A stretch of 64,000 nucleotides of DNA from Acanthosoma haemorrhoidale (taxonomy: Eukaryota; Arthropoda; Insecta; Hemiptera; Acanthosomatidae), in contig OV884011.1 of assembly GCA_930367205.1 (NCBI GenBank), positions 165,333,226-165,397,225 of the forward strand, given 5' to 3'. The translations under genes were made by a program, and so were the position numbers. The notes under the pieces are model-generated. The model had not been told where the DNA came from. It did not search any database and worked only from the letters and a program-made list of their open reading frames with translations. How positions within the stretch are numbered: the first letter of the stretch is position 1; each line of letters begins with the position of its first letter. Shown piece after piece: positions 49,010 through 59,870 of the stretch.

Positions 49010-49600
49010 TTATTGAAGACATCTGATTGTTATTAATTTAAAAGATTTCTGTCGCGGATCAATGTTAACGGGTAAGTCAGGTGTAGGTAGTTTTTGTTTA
49101 GTCAGTTTAGTTGTCCATGCATTTTGTCTTGAAAGTGGTAAGTAGATGTGAACGTAAGTAATTTTTGTGTCATTGTGAAGGATATGACCTCGCACGGGAC
49201 ATGGCGCACTTATGATAAGTTTTAGAGAGTATCCATGATTTTTGGTTCTAAATGTACAAATTTGTTCAGCAGATGTGTGTCAATAGTTTCTGGGACTGAG
49301 TGTTTGATCAATCATTTTCGCGTGCGGTTTCCAAGTCAGTCTCTCATCAAGTGTAAGTCTTAAGAATTTAAACGTATCGAAGGTTGGCAATGACCATGTC
49401 AAAGGATCAACATTGAAGGATGAAATTTTAAGTGTGAGAAAATATACTGTTATGCAAGACCTTAAATAAAATCTGGTTTTAATTGTTGGTTGTACAGTGA
49501 CTTTAAGTACTTCGTCGGATTTCTCCGAATTCTGGATTATTTTTACCCTTCCTTTAAACATGTCCTCCTGGTCTTATTCTGTATTCACACACCTTCTTTT
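49010..49600 (-). pseudogene. Family D: decayed Jockey-type RT fragment
   Basis: The minus strand holds LTWSLPTFDTFKFLRLTLDERLTWKPHAKMI (in pieces: FKFLRLTLDERLTWKPHAK), the thumb motif that corresponds to YLGFHLDKRLTWNPHT in family A. Upstream residues (VTVQPTIKTRFYLR) fit the part between motif C and this motif. Downstream, after a stop, a frame at 49010-49195 continues without clear similarity. The sequence is unlike A, B or C at the DNA level, so it is a fourth lineage present once. The catalytic motifs are missing. The boundaries are approximate. Confidence 0.55.
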
Positions 49601-50148
49601 ATCATCAGCGACCTCATTTATCTTTCAATAATTTTCTCTTCAACTCTTTTAGAACTTGGCCTGTAAAATTAGTTTCCATTTCATAATGACTCATTTGTTC
49701 GGTTGATATCATAATTCCTACAATTCTAAATTAGCTTCTACCGTCAGTTTCTCAGACGAGGTATTTGTTTTGGTTACCCTACGTATATTTCTGACCAAAG
49801 TACTCCGTATCGGTCTTAGTTCATTAATTAATTTCCGTTTGATCTTCTTTTTACCTATTATCGATTCTCCTTCCAGTGTACCAGCCAAAAATAGAGGTCA
49901 CTTGAATGAGTTCCAAATTCTAAATCTGTGACATACATATCCTTTCTTAATCGAAATCTCTGTTGCATTACTATTCTATTCCTTTTTGGGGTCTTTATCC
50001 TGTTTCACAATCCTTCTAAGTCTCACTCTAAAACATCTTTCATCCCTGTGGTCCCCACTTCTCGAAGTGCAAAGAGATAGAAATTGTTATATTAGCCGAG
50101 ACGTGAATGAGGCATCAGAACATTTTCAATACATATATAGATTCAACG
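49601..50148. other. Unassigned stretch
   Basis: It may hold further decayed family D sequence, but I could not read any motif. Confidence 0.35.
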
Positions 50149-50475
50149 AAAACTTTATTATGATAAAATTACAATCTGCCTCATTGGGCAATAAGTTATT
50201 GTGATAAATGATCTCATTCATACCATATTTACAATTCTTCATTCACTCGCTCATTCATTTACAAACAGGCCAGAGACCTCCCAAATCCACATGGTAGTTA
50301 CCTCCCTCGCGTGCGGAAGTCACCCACTCTACTCCGTTAGCCGCGTCACGGGATAAGATCCAGTGGAGGCTGGCCAAGAGCGTGAGAGCCACAGACGCTC
50401 AGGACATGGTTGGAGAAACAGACCATTGCCAGGACTCCCACTGTTACGTTTTTATAGCTGTTCACGAGGCCACTG
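50149..50475 (-). mobile_element. Family A copy A19 (3' region)
   Basis: It runs from the tail and hairpin (near 50176-50190) through the GC-rich section to gaggccactg. It has short deletions near 50255 and 50317. It is 5'-truncated before the RT codons. Confidence 0.84.
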
Positions 50476-50555
50476 ATGATTTCCCATCTTATTTATAACA
50501 ACAAAAGTATATTTTTCATTAAACAATAAATGTGAATTCATGTACCACTAGTGAC

Positions 50556-50660
50556 CGGACTTCTCTTGAGAAGAGAAATTACTTTTAGAATTGTTCATGT
50601 TTTAGAATTTATTTCACAATTATGTGAAATAAATTGCATCTTAAGACTCTCTTAAGTCCA
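50556..50660. repeat. Fold-back sequence, about 105 bp
   Basis: It starts GGACTT and ends AAGTCC. Inside is a perfect 13-bp hairpin, AATTTATTTCACA with its complement around ATTA (50606-50635). It resembles a small fold-back element, but no target duplication is visible. Confidence 0.45.
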
Positions 50661-51500
50661 GCGCAAATATATTATATTCTATTTTATATAATAAGAGAGT
50701 ATTAAGCTTATTATAAGCGCAATAAAAATTTTGTTAACCCTGCGTTCATCAAGTGCACTAAATATCGCTGTGGTTAGAAAATTAATCCAGATGATGGGAA
50801 GCAACGGGCTCGGCTTCAGTGCTCTGAGCGAGCGAGCGTACTTAGCGAGGGAAATTATTAAATAGCAACAATGGCGTTTGAGTGTAAGAGGAAGATTAAA
50901 ATGGGTCGATAAGGGGGATGCGCTTGAAGAGGACCGCATAAAGGCTGAAAGGGTTATGATTGCACGAGCGTTTTAGTCCCCATTTTATATTATGTCTTCA
51001 AATATCGGCTACATTTTCTAAAAATAAAAATTTATCTATTGCATATTACGAACAGGCTGGATAATACCCCCCCCCCCATTTTACCAGGAGTTGAATTTTG
51101 TCTACGAAAATTCAAGCACCCTATCATGATTTGGATTGTATTAACACACCAGGGCTTATTTCCTTTTTTATTTTTTAAATCAAAAGCCTTATTTCGAAGC
51201 TCCTATTAAATAGCTCACTCACTTTAAAACTTCAAATCTAGTTTCCTAAATCGCACAATTAAAGGTACTGGGAAAACGATCTTAAGGAAAGTTTTAATGG
51301 GTTTTGTTGGCGATGACTTCATCAAATCTCAGATCATTATTTTTTATCGCATCGCGTTTAGGATCATCAGATCATCTAATGATACCACCATGTAATATAT
51401 CATTTCACCAAAAAAAAAAGTTAATGTTGTGAACGATGATAATGAATTTACAATTAGTTTTGTAATTATAGTATGAAAAGACAAAATACCATTTGACTCG
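50661..51500. other. Unassigned stretch
   Basis: Nothing was recognised. A C run lies at about 51068-51078. Confidence 0.4.
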
Positions 51501-52213
51501 TGTTGTGCCAACCTTTTCACCACAGACAAAATAAAGTTAATCTGTACTCTGTCTGATATATCAATGTAAATATTGTAACGTAATAATGTAAACCTAAAAA
51601 AGAAAGTATAAATAAATATCAGGCTGGGCCCAGATAAAATCCCTGCTTATTGGCCGAAATAAAGTGTTCTCTGATTGGGTACGGCTGGTTATATTTACCC
51701 CTGAGCTAATAATTCAATTTAGCTGAGTGGAGCTTTTGCTCGCCTTAGGACTGGTATTCGCAGCTGCACCGATGTGTCTAACAAATTCTTTTTCATTTAA
51801 TCTCTTCACCTCTCGAAACCAAAGCTAGATTTAGCCCAGCACTGTCAGCCTCCACACCTTTCCCAGTGTAGTTCCCTGGCTTCTGCCTCGTTAAACTAGC
51901 ATACCATTGGACAACTTCCCAAGCGGTTCAGTCCGCTTCTTTCTGGATCACATTTGGGAAGGGTTTCGCCTACTCTTAGATTCCGAGTGTGAACTCGTGG
52001 CATTCGAATAAGATAAAGTTACCTCAAAGCTAACCTGTACTTATTCTCTTCTCCTGAATACAGACTGCCGGTCACACATACCTATCAAGAATTGGAGTAA
52101 ATTATATCAATAATTGGACCAACCGTCAAGCATTTGTCAAAGTCATAGAAAATCTAACTCTTTCTACTCCACCAGGGTTAGGTCTTCATGACCCTCCTCC
52201 TGACGGCCCAACA
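51501..52213 (+). mobile_element. LTR-like block, related to the solo LTR at 53354
   Basis: It is GC-richer than its surroundings. The last 150 bp or so align with the end of the LTR at 53354-54036: both have cacctatcaagaattggag-like and cctgacggcccaaca-like stretches at corresponding places. The right end CAACA is well placed. A left end at TGTTG (51501, or alternatively 51425) is a guess. No target duplication was found, so it is older or damaged. No internal retrotransposon coding region adjoins it. Confidence 0.5.
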
Positions 52214-53348
52214 CCAACTAATAAATTACTTTACGTCCCTGTAATATACCATCACAATATCTTTCTCATATATAACAGTTATAACATATCACAGCAGGCT
52301 CAAAGACCAGGGGCAATACAAAGCTGAAAGCGAAATAATAAAGTTTTGGCAATTGCCCAAGAAAATATAGTCCAAAATCAAACGCTAGAGTAATAAGTGT
52401 TAACTTTTAAGGTATAAATGACAGATTTGAGCAGTCAATTATAGAGACATTTATTTGAAAATTTTAATTTAAAGCAAATACTGTATATTTAGTTAATTTC
52501 TACTTTTTTTAAGCTGTAGATAGAATTTTTTCTCAAACAGCCTCATCGTGGAAAACCGGTTATTATTAATATTTATAACGTGTATTTTATAGTTTAATAT
52601 GAGATAGTGTCGAATCCAGGACCTTTTAATATTTGTTCAGTAGTCCTTATCGACCAAGCTGTGTTGTCCCTCGGTCGTAGCGTACCGTCTATACGATTAT
52701 AAGAGAGAAAATACCGGCTTTAAATCCAGACCTTGGCACTACTTTTCCTTTTACAATAATAGTTATTGAAATTTACGCCAGTGGCATAATATTTTCAAAT
52801 CGCTGCTAATAATTATTAGTTTTTATCAAAATGCTATATGAGTGGTGCTTAACTTTCATAAAGTAATATATTCATTGTTGTGTACAGGCCTAACCAATGT
52901 TTGAAGTGATAGAGAGTGGTGCAGTAGTTTTTGCTCCGTTGAATTTAGATAGAAAGCTAAGTTGCATTCTTACTTTGTACCTTTCATAAAAAAGCAAGTG
53001 CAAAAGCTCATTTATTTCCCTCTAAAAGTTTCTAGCCGCAATCCCGTACCATGAAATACCCTTGTGGCCCCAGTGTATTTTATTCATACGCAATTCTCCA
53101 AGCCAGCTTTTTATCTAACTAGGGTTTGAATGAATAAAAAAAGCAGCTCAGGTTTAGGATTTAAAAATTAATCATAAATAATTACCTAGTCAAAAGAGAT
53201 TATAATTTAAAACGAGTACTAGGCAATCGTCTGCATTTTCTACGATAGCGGTCGTAAGAATGATTTAATTAATCTCAAATCTTAAAAGTATATTCCAAAA
53301 TACCAACAAACCCCTTTTCCGATTAGCTTCTTAAAGGTTTTAAGAAGT
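52214..53348. other. Unassigned stretch between the two LTR-like blocks
   Basis: There is no gag or pol-like frame, so the two blocks are not the ends of one element. It contains the tRNA-like sequence at 52601-52670. Confidence 0.45.
52601..52670 (-). other. tRNA-like sequence (pseudo-tRNA or SINE head)
   Basis: Its 70 nt on the minus strand have the size of a tRNA. An A-box-like CAGCTTGGTCGATAAGG and a B-box-like AAGGTCCTGGATTCGA are correctly spaced. The anticodon arm and acceptor stem do not pair, so it is not a working tRNA. No repeated body is visible to prove a SINE. Confidence 0.35.
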
Positions 53349-53353
53349 CCCAA

Positions 53354-54036
53354 TGTAGCGACCACTAACTACATAAGATAAATCACCCTATACTCTATTG
53401 CATATATATTGTAAGCAAAAGTAAAATAACATGAAATAAATGTATTGTAAACAAATGTAAATGTGTTAAGCAATAAAAGGTGGAAGCCAACTAATTCACA
53501 CGAGAAAGGGTCTCTAGCTGGCAGTCATAAACAGTCATAAACATGAAAGGGTCATCAGCTGGCAGTCATAAACTTAAAAACCCATTAGGGGGCCTCTGTA
53601 CCTCCAGGGCTTGTCCCCGGATCAGGTAAGGAGGCGGCGGTCATGTGTCTCACTACCGGTCACGTTCCTCGCCCCAGGTGTGCGTGTGAACCGCCACCGG
53701 ATCAGACCTTTTCCGCCTCCCAGCAGGAAGTAGAGAGGGTACTTAAAGCAGGGCTACTGGCCCTGTTAGTCAGTCTCCTCTTCAGTCTCTGAGTCTCTCC
53801 CGTGGCCTTTACTCGTGACGCTTGCTTGGTTTCCGCTCGAACTCTGTAAACTTGACTAACTCTTTATGAAACCTCTGTACCTCTTCTCTTGAACATAGTG
53901 CATTGTCGGGGCACGTACCTATCATAAATGGAGTCAGATAGTAACGCCGTCATGGAACGATTGTCCATGTTATAAACACGAACAATCAGCACCTGTCACT
54001 AGGGTGATCAGGCACCTCCCTAGTGACGACCCGACA
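53354..54036 (+). mobile_element. Solo LTR, 683 bp, 5-bp target duplication
   Basis: It begins TGT and ends ACA, and is flanked on both sides by CCCAA (53349-53353 and 54037-54041). Inside is a promoter-like section (acttaaagcagggc near 53738, then TCAGTCTCC near 53771) and a CG-richer middle. The 5-bp duplication and size fit BEL/Pao or Gypsy LTRs, and I lean to BEL/Pao without proof. Orientation is inferred from the promoter-like order. No coding part is left, so the element was lost by LTR-LTR recombination. Confidence 0.8.
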
Positions 54037-54041
54037 CCCAA

Positions 54042-55397
54042 CTTAAAAGCAATTTAATAGTAATATTACTAAAACCGTTATAATACTGGGACTACCTTCT
54101 TTAACTACAAACATTTATTTTACATAAAGTGAAAACGTGATAGTATCATTTACTCCTAAATTTTCATTACACAATAAGCATATCCATTCCATATATTATG
54201 AATAAATGACATGTTTACAACTGAGAATAGATAATGGTATAAATGTAAGCAAAAAAACACGGAGAAAAAAATACAATAACCTGCATGAAAAATAAAATAC
54301 GTACACATATACATACATACTTATATAAATACATACCTAAAGAATAACCTAGGTAGATATACGTGCTGATGCATAACAGTTACCTACACGACATGAAACG
54401 AATGAAACAAATATCAACGCTCTAACCGTAGTCAGCACTAAAAAGAGTATAATAATTAAAATCAATTATTCAACTGATTGGATCATTGCAACTTCTCATT
54501 TATTTATGCCAGAAAATAATGAAATAAAAAATATTTAATGAAGGAGCGTTGTGAATAAAGAGTGGAAAGATATTGCCAAGGATTAATTGTGTATTATTCT
54601 TTCTCTATGGCGGTAAGGAGAAAGAATGGCTTGCCGAGATCTGGACGTCTGCTTTGGAGAGAAATATGGAGACTGTTAAGGTTGATGGGTAAGGAAGAGA
54701 TCGCAGAGTAAGGTGCCATATTTCCAGTTATTGTTTAAGTATTTAGGATTTATTGTCCTTTTTATTCTTTAAGTTTCAAAGCCCATTAAAGGCAATATGA
54801 TTCAAGTACTTAGCATGCTCCAAGCTACGCTTATTTCGATATCGTCTGCTACTCTAGCTTATTTGATATTGTACTCGTACAATTTGTAGACCTTTTATCT
54901 GTTTTTATATGTATATTTGAAGAAACTAACATTTGGTTTTAACGTTGAGCGATAACCGCCTGTCTCCCTCAACAGTAGCCCCCTGACGAAGATATAACGA
55001 CCGCTGTATAAAGTTGTGAGGGTTTAATTGTATCCTGCAGCCGGAGACACCAGTGCTATTGACAAGGAGACAAATGGCGACGAGTCCATGCTGGATATTG
55101 GCACCGAGTGAGGCCGAACGAAGAAGCAATATAAAATACATTAGGTGCCTGATTAGGTTTTATATTGGTTCTGTTGAAGGGTATGGGGAGGGGGGAGTGT
55201 AGGGTACCCAGCGCCGTATCCCATTAGGGTTTAGGGTTTTGATTCGCCTTTGGTCTGGTCGGCGGTTCTGCTTTGTATTCATACGGATCTGTCGTGTAAA
55301 CCTACCAACCTTCATTAGAGACAGATGATCTCTTTTTAACTTTCTCCCTCCGCCCTTACACCTCTCTTTCCACCATTTCATTCCGAGTGAAATTTAA
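54042..55397. other. Unassigned stretch
   Basis: AT-rich DNA is followed by a GC-richer part (54940-55390) without a recognised motif. The frames at 54926-55141 and 55160-55381 (minus) are not convincing. Confidence 0.4.
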
Positions 55398-55857
55398 TTT
55401 TTTTTTTTCACGGGCCCTTTAAATTTACAGATAATTATAGATCCTCAGGCGAATGTATTTACAAATTATTTTTGTATTTCCTGTAGCATCACTACATTAT
55501 ATACAGTTTTTGTTGTTTTATAAAAATTATGTAATGGAATAAACAAGTATAATGATACACATTATACTTTACTGGACTAAACTGACTAATAAAGGTGATG
55601 GGGCTCACCTTTTTGATCAACCTTAAAACTAACTTACATACTAATTCTTATCCTAATTTTCCTCCGACAGTCTGTTGTCATCGATGTGGGAGGGGTGGTG
55701 GGGTCATAGTGTTAAACACTGGGTTGGTTAGGTGCTGCAAGTAGTCAAAAAGCTTTATGTGTCTCCGGTGGATGATCTCACTCACCAACGGCACACCAAG
55801 CAACGGGTGGAGGTCAGCGTTCTTTAACCTCTCGAGAGAGGTATGTCTGACCACTTT

Positions 55858-56340
55858 TCACATGATCCCATTCTGGAATTGTTGGAGACATTTGGCTGTA
55901 TTGTCAGTCAAGTGAGTATATGGTGGGGAACCGTACATCAGAGCTGGCCGGAGGTCACATTTATATATCATCAGTTTGAGACGAAGCAACAGGTTGGGTG
56001 AAATTAGCAAGTGCGATAGCCGATGTGACCTGTGTCGTACTTTTTCTATTTTATTACTAAAATGAGTATAGAAATGGAGATTCCTGTCCATTTTTATACC
56101 CAGACAGTGCATTGAGAAAGCTGGTGCATTGAGAAACTATACGATTTTGGCAAGGATTTTTTTTCGATGTCGTTCCCCCCTTTTGGGGGGACGACATCGT
56201 TGGCGAAAGCGATTACAGTAGCTTTCTTATAGTTTTTCCCAATAATTTCAGACGTGTACATGCTGAAATGAACTGGAGACAAAACCGCTCCTTGAGGAAC
56301 TCCACAAGTCAAAAGAAATAGGTTAGAGAGGCAATCACCC
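55858..56340 (-). pseudogene. Family B RT fragment with altered catalytic motif
   Basis: The minus strand reads PFLLTCGVPQGAVLSPVHFS-like motif B sequence (LTCGVPQGAVLSPV near 56285-56320), then motif C as VIAFANDVV, where B1 has AFADDIAV. The first catalytic Asp is Asn here. The frame then runs through the palindrome and a small duplication into the thumb: LGIKMDRNLHFYTHFSNKIE and LKLMIYKCDLRPALMYGSPP, with a stop at 55858. The section after motif C is deleted. It is inactive for several independent reasons. Confidence 0.85.
56165..56199. repeat. Near-perfect palindrome at the B4 deletion join
   Basis: CGATGTCGTTCCCCCC and GGGGGGACGACATCG face each other across TTTT. Only one base (an extra T) is unpaired. 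One arm is family B sequence around the catalytic motif. The other arm is its inverted copy. Confidence 0.9.
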
Positions 56341-56346
56341 GTACGC

Positions 56347-58142
56347 TGTGTATGCTCTTGCTTAGGCAGTGGAAAATAAATACGTCGGGAATGAAGCAGA
56401 GTGTAATATATTACACAATAAGGGCAGGCGCCTAAATGTGATTTTCTCTCGCAGTGGCTCAACAGTCTTAGTATTAGTATTAGTACTAGTAGTTTTGGCT
56501 ACTTCAGTATCAAAATGAATTTCGATGATAAAACGAGTATTATTGTTCTGATGTTGCGCATTAGACATAAGCAAACACGATAATATTGGGGGCGAAAATA
56601 TCCCATTGTTAGTACGAGGCTACCGAAAGCCATTTTTATAAGGTTTTAAACTTTTTCCAACTTTAAATATTCATTTATCTAGTTTGGAAGATCATCAACC
56701 AACAATTCACTTTCGGAAATTATTATATAAATATGACTTGATCACTAATGGAAAACAGTCACAAGTGGGCGCACGTTCCTTCCTCCATGTGTGTGTTCTA
56801 TTATGCCGGGTTCCAACGAGGCGTGAATCACGAAAGTGATTAATATTTATAAACTCAATACGAATTAAGGGAAATTAATTACCTTAAAGTTTATTTTGTC
56901 ATTGCATACAGTTCATGTGAAATTGCCAAATCGTGTGAGCGGTTCAATTTTATTGTAATTAATTCCCTTTGATGGTATTCAGTGAATAAATAATACTCAC
57001 ACGATTCACGCCCTGTGTGAACCTGGAATTGGGATTTTGCATCGGGCGTGTCGTGGAAAAAATATAACTCGTTGCTATTATTATTCTGTCACAAGTGAGC
57101 CTGGCGGATCCCCATTCATATCGAATAGCCCTAGGCATTTTGTGATTTTAACGATAGTTTTTAATGTCGTTTTGTAATTACATTCCACTTAAGCCTCTAC
57201 TTACTATGTATGATAGAAAAATGGTTGTTTTTTTTCATCACCTAGTAATTAATTAATAACCCTACATTATCTTTAACGGAGTCGCTTTTATTTACTGTGC
57301 CATTAGAAAGCATCAAATGATACTAACTCAAAAAACTGCATGCCGCTTAAAAAGCACTGCTTGAGTTAAAGGTCATCGTGCCTATGGAGATATGGCTATA
57401 GTTATCATGTCATCCTTATATGACATGAGGCTTTCACTTAAAATTTCATGTCTCTGGTCCGAGCCAGGGAAGTACTGTAATAGACAGGCACACACGGGTG
57501 TGAAAACACACGAGCACATACTCTGATCTTCGAAAAATGAATCGTAACTAAGCACGATCTCAATGTAAACATACTTGTCTTCAGTGTACTTCCGTTTCCC
57601 GCCCTTTCTTACACTCCTATTATTTATTTGCATCATACATTCTAGAATAGAAGCAGCAGACACTCACATTTTTAAGCAGTATTTACTTGTCAGTCCTTAG
57701 TCATGTCGTATACTTGTACCTACTGTGTTTTACCAAACAATCGATTTTTTAATAAGATAAGTGAAGTGAAAATTATAATAAAGGAACCCCATAGAATCAT
57801 CAGGTATTGGATAGTTGACACCGTCTGGCTGCCGGCCAGCTGCACATCTTAAACAATTATTGATTAATTTCTTTGTAATTTCAGACAGAAATACTTCATT
57901 TTATTTCATCAACTATTCGGGTAAATTATTCAAGCAAATTAAAAAATAAATTATTAAAAGTTGAAATATTTGCCAAAAAAATTCATACCATAATTAGATC
58001 TAAGGATACAATACGCAGTATGTTTTGGCTCCCCTCCAAATTATTGCCTTTAATCTGTCTTAAACCTTAAGATACTTTGGGACTGGAGACCATTATTCCC
58101 TGTGAAAAGATCCTGTACTTAAAAACGTAGCGACAGAGGGAG
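56347..58142. other. Unassigned stretch
   Basis: There is no gene or repeat match in about 1.8 kb. Confidence 0.4.
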
Positions 58143-58191
58143 AGTTGTACGCACTACTTCAAAGGACATCTCATCTCTCTCTCATCTCTCA
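58143..58191 (+). mobile_element. Family A copy A20, left piece
   Basis: This short RT-thumb stretch (cactacttcaaaggacatct) continues, after the inserted A21, at 59871. It ends in ATCTCTCA (58184-58191), which is repeated at 59871-59878. Confidence 0.8.
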
Positions 58192-59870
58192 TTTTTTTTT
58201 TTTTTTTTTATTCTATAACAACTTTATCATGATGAAATTACAATCTGCCTTTACTTAATAGGCAATAAGTAATTGAGATAAGTGTTTTCATTCATACCAT
58301 ATTTACAAGTCATCATTCGTTCGCACATTCATACAATATTTACAACACAATTACAATTACATTCATACAACAGCCCAGGGGCCCCCCAAGTCCACGGCTG
58401 TTGCCTCCCTCGCAAGCGAAAGAGGAAGCGGAGTCTCGGGAAGTACCCCACGCTCCCCACCAGCCACGTCACCGGATACGAGCCAGAGAAGGCTGACGAA
58501 GAGCGCGAGAGCCACATACGCTCAGGACATGATTGGAGAAACTGGCCATTGCCAGGACTCCCACTGTGCGCATTTATAGTAGGTCACGAGGCCACTGCCG
58601 TTTCAGTCTCCGGGGAGGATTATAGGGATGAGTGGAGCAGTGCAATGACTGTGCTACGGGATTAGGGTGGTTTGATAGGTTACTATGGAATTTCATGAAT
58701 TTGAAAGGGATGAGTTCAAGAATGTAGGGTATATTAAGATCATTATGAAGGGTTTTGTTGGTGACGTAATAGGGGGCATTTACTATTGTTCTCAGGACTT
58801 TTGATTGAAAGGATTGGATGCGCTTGATGTTCGACTTTTTTGCTGTCCCCCATAGCTCTATTCCGTATGTCCAGATTGGCTTAAGTGTAACTCTGTAAAT
58901 AAGTAGTTTATTTTCTATTGAGAGGTGGGATGTCCTTCGAAGTAGTCTGTACAGTAGTCCAAAGCATCTGTTTAGTTCTTGTCTTTTTAGCCTCGTGTGT
59001 GGGTTCCATGTAAGTATTTTGTCGAGATGGAAGCCTAAATACCGTACTGTCTCAGACATGTGGAGAGGAATCGAATTGAAAAATACTAGCGGACAGGACT
59101 TGCGGCAGAGGGTAAAGGTTATGTGGGAAAATTTTGCTTCATTGACCTTGATTCGCCATTGGTTGCACCAATACTCAATCTCATCAAGGTGTTTTTGAAG
59201 GTTTTGGGATGCTATATCAGGGTCTGAGTGGGATGACAAGACTGCAGTGTCATCTGCAAATGTTGCCAAGAAGGAGTTGGGGGTAGAGGGGACATCAGCG
59301 GTATATAGGTTATAGAGGATGGGACCCAGGACGCTGCCCTGTGGAACTCCTGCTTTTATGGGATAGTAGTTAGAGTATTCTAAACCACAGCGGACTTGGA
59401 AGAAGCGGTTTAAAAGGTAGGACTGTAGGATTAGGAAAATGGTCTGTGGTAAATATCTTTTGAGCTAGTAGAGCAAACCTGCGTGCCAAACCCTGTCAAA
59501 AGCTAGAGCTATGTCCAAAAATGCAGCAGTGCAATACTGTTTGGATTCAAGGGCTGAGGAAATGTGATCAACAACTCGAAGGCCTTGTTGAGCAGTGGAA
59601 TGTCGTTGGCGGAAACCAAACTGGTGTGTGGGAAAAAGGTTTTTGGATTCAACAATTGGAAGTAGACGTTTTAAGAGGAGTTTCTCAAATATTTTTGAGA
59701 GGATAGGGAGTAGGCTAATTGGACGGTAAGATGAGGCGTCGTTGGGTGGTTTTCCGGGTTTGGCGAATAGGACAATAATGGAGTGTTTCCAGAGGAGAGG
59801 AAAGTGCGTGGTTCGGATAATGCAATTATAGATGTAGGTTAGGAAGATTATTGCTTTATGAGGAAGCTGT
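58192..59870 (-). mobile_element. Family A copy A21, best preserved in the window
   Basis: This is an insertion of 1,679 bp. It starts on the left with an 18-nt A tail (T run 58192-58209), then the tail hairpin (TGCC and GGCA with an 11-nt loop, near 58246), the 3' region and about 430 RT codons, and ends by 5' truncation at 59870. ATCTCTCA on both sides is its target duplication. It lies inside A20, which has the opposite orientation. Confidence 0.93.
58574..59868 (-). pseudogene. Family A reverse transcriptase with a single stop codon
   Basis: This is Jockey-type RT, read on the minus strand in one frame from 59868 to the stop at 58574. In order: LLWKHSIIVLFAKPGKPP, SYRPISLLPILSKIFEKLL (fingers), HQFGFRQRHSTAQQG, motif A LDIALAFDRVWHAG, motif B AGVPQGSVLGPILYNLYT, motif C ATFADDTAVLSSH with both Asp, thumb LGFHLDKILTWNPHTRLKRQ, LKPIWTYGIELWGTAKKS, and the C-terminus RRLKRQWPRDLL. 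The only interruption is TAG at 59465-59467, where A6 has AAG (Lys). The endonuclease and any ORF1 are missing through 5' truncation. All RT catalytic residues remain. Confidence 0.92.

Larger units (their letters stand above)
55398..56346 (-). mobile_element. Family B copy B4, with an internal deletion
   Basis: On the minus strand it covers RT from just before motif B (56346) to the ORF end, the complete B 3' region and an A run (T run at about 55400-55410). Compared with B1, about 150 bp after the catalytic motif is missing, and a palindrome stands at the join (56165-56199). A 17-bp tandem duplication lies at about 56108-56136. It is 5'-truncated. Confidence 0.87.

Noticed and set aside
51501..54036. 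Two LTR-like blocks as the ends of one retrotransposon
   Set aside because: They differ strongly, the DNA between has no gag or pol-like frame, and the right block has its own 5-bp target duplication.
55222..55240. Telomere-like TTAGGGTTTAGGG
   Set aside because: There are only two units, with no array and no neighbouring telomeric elements. Chance is sufficient.
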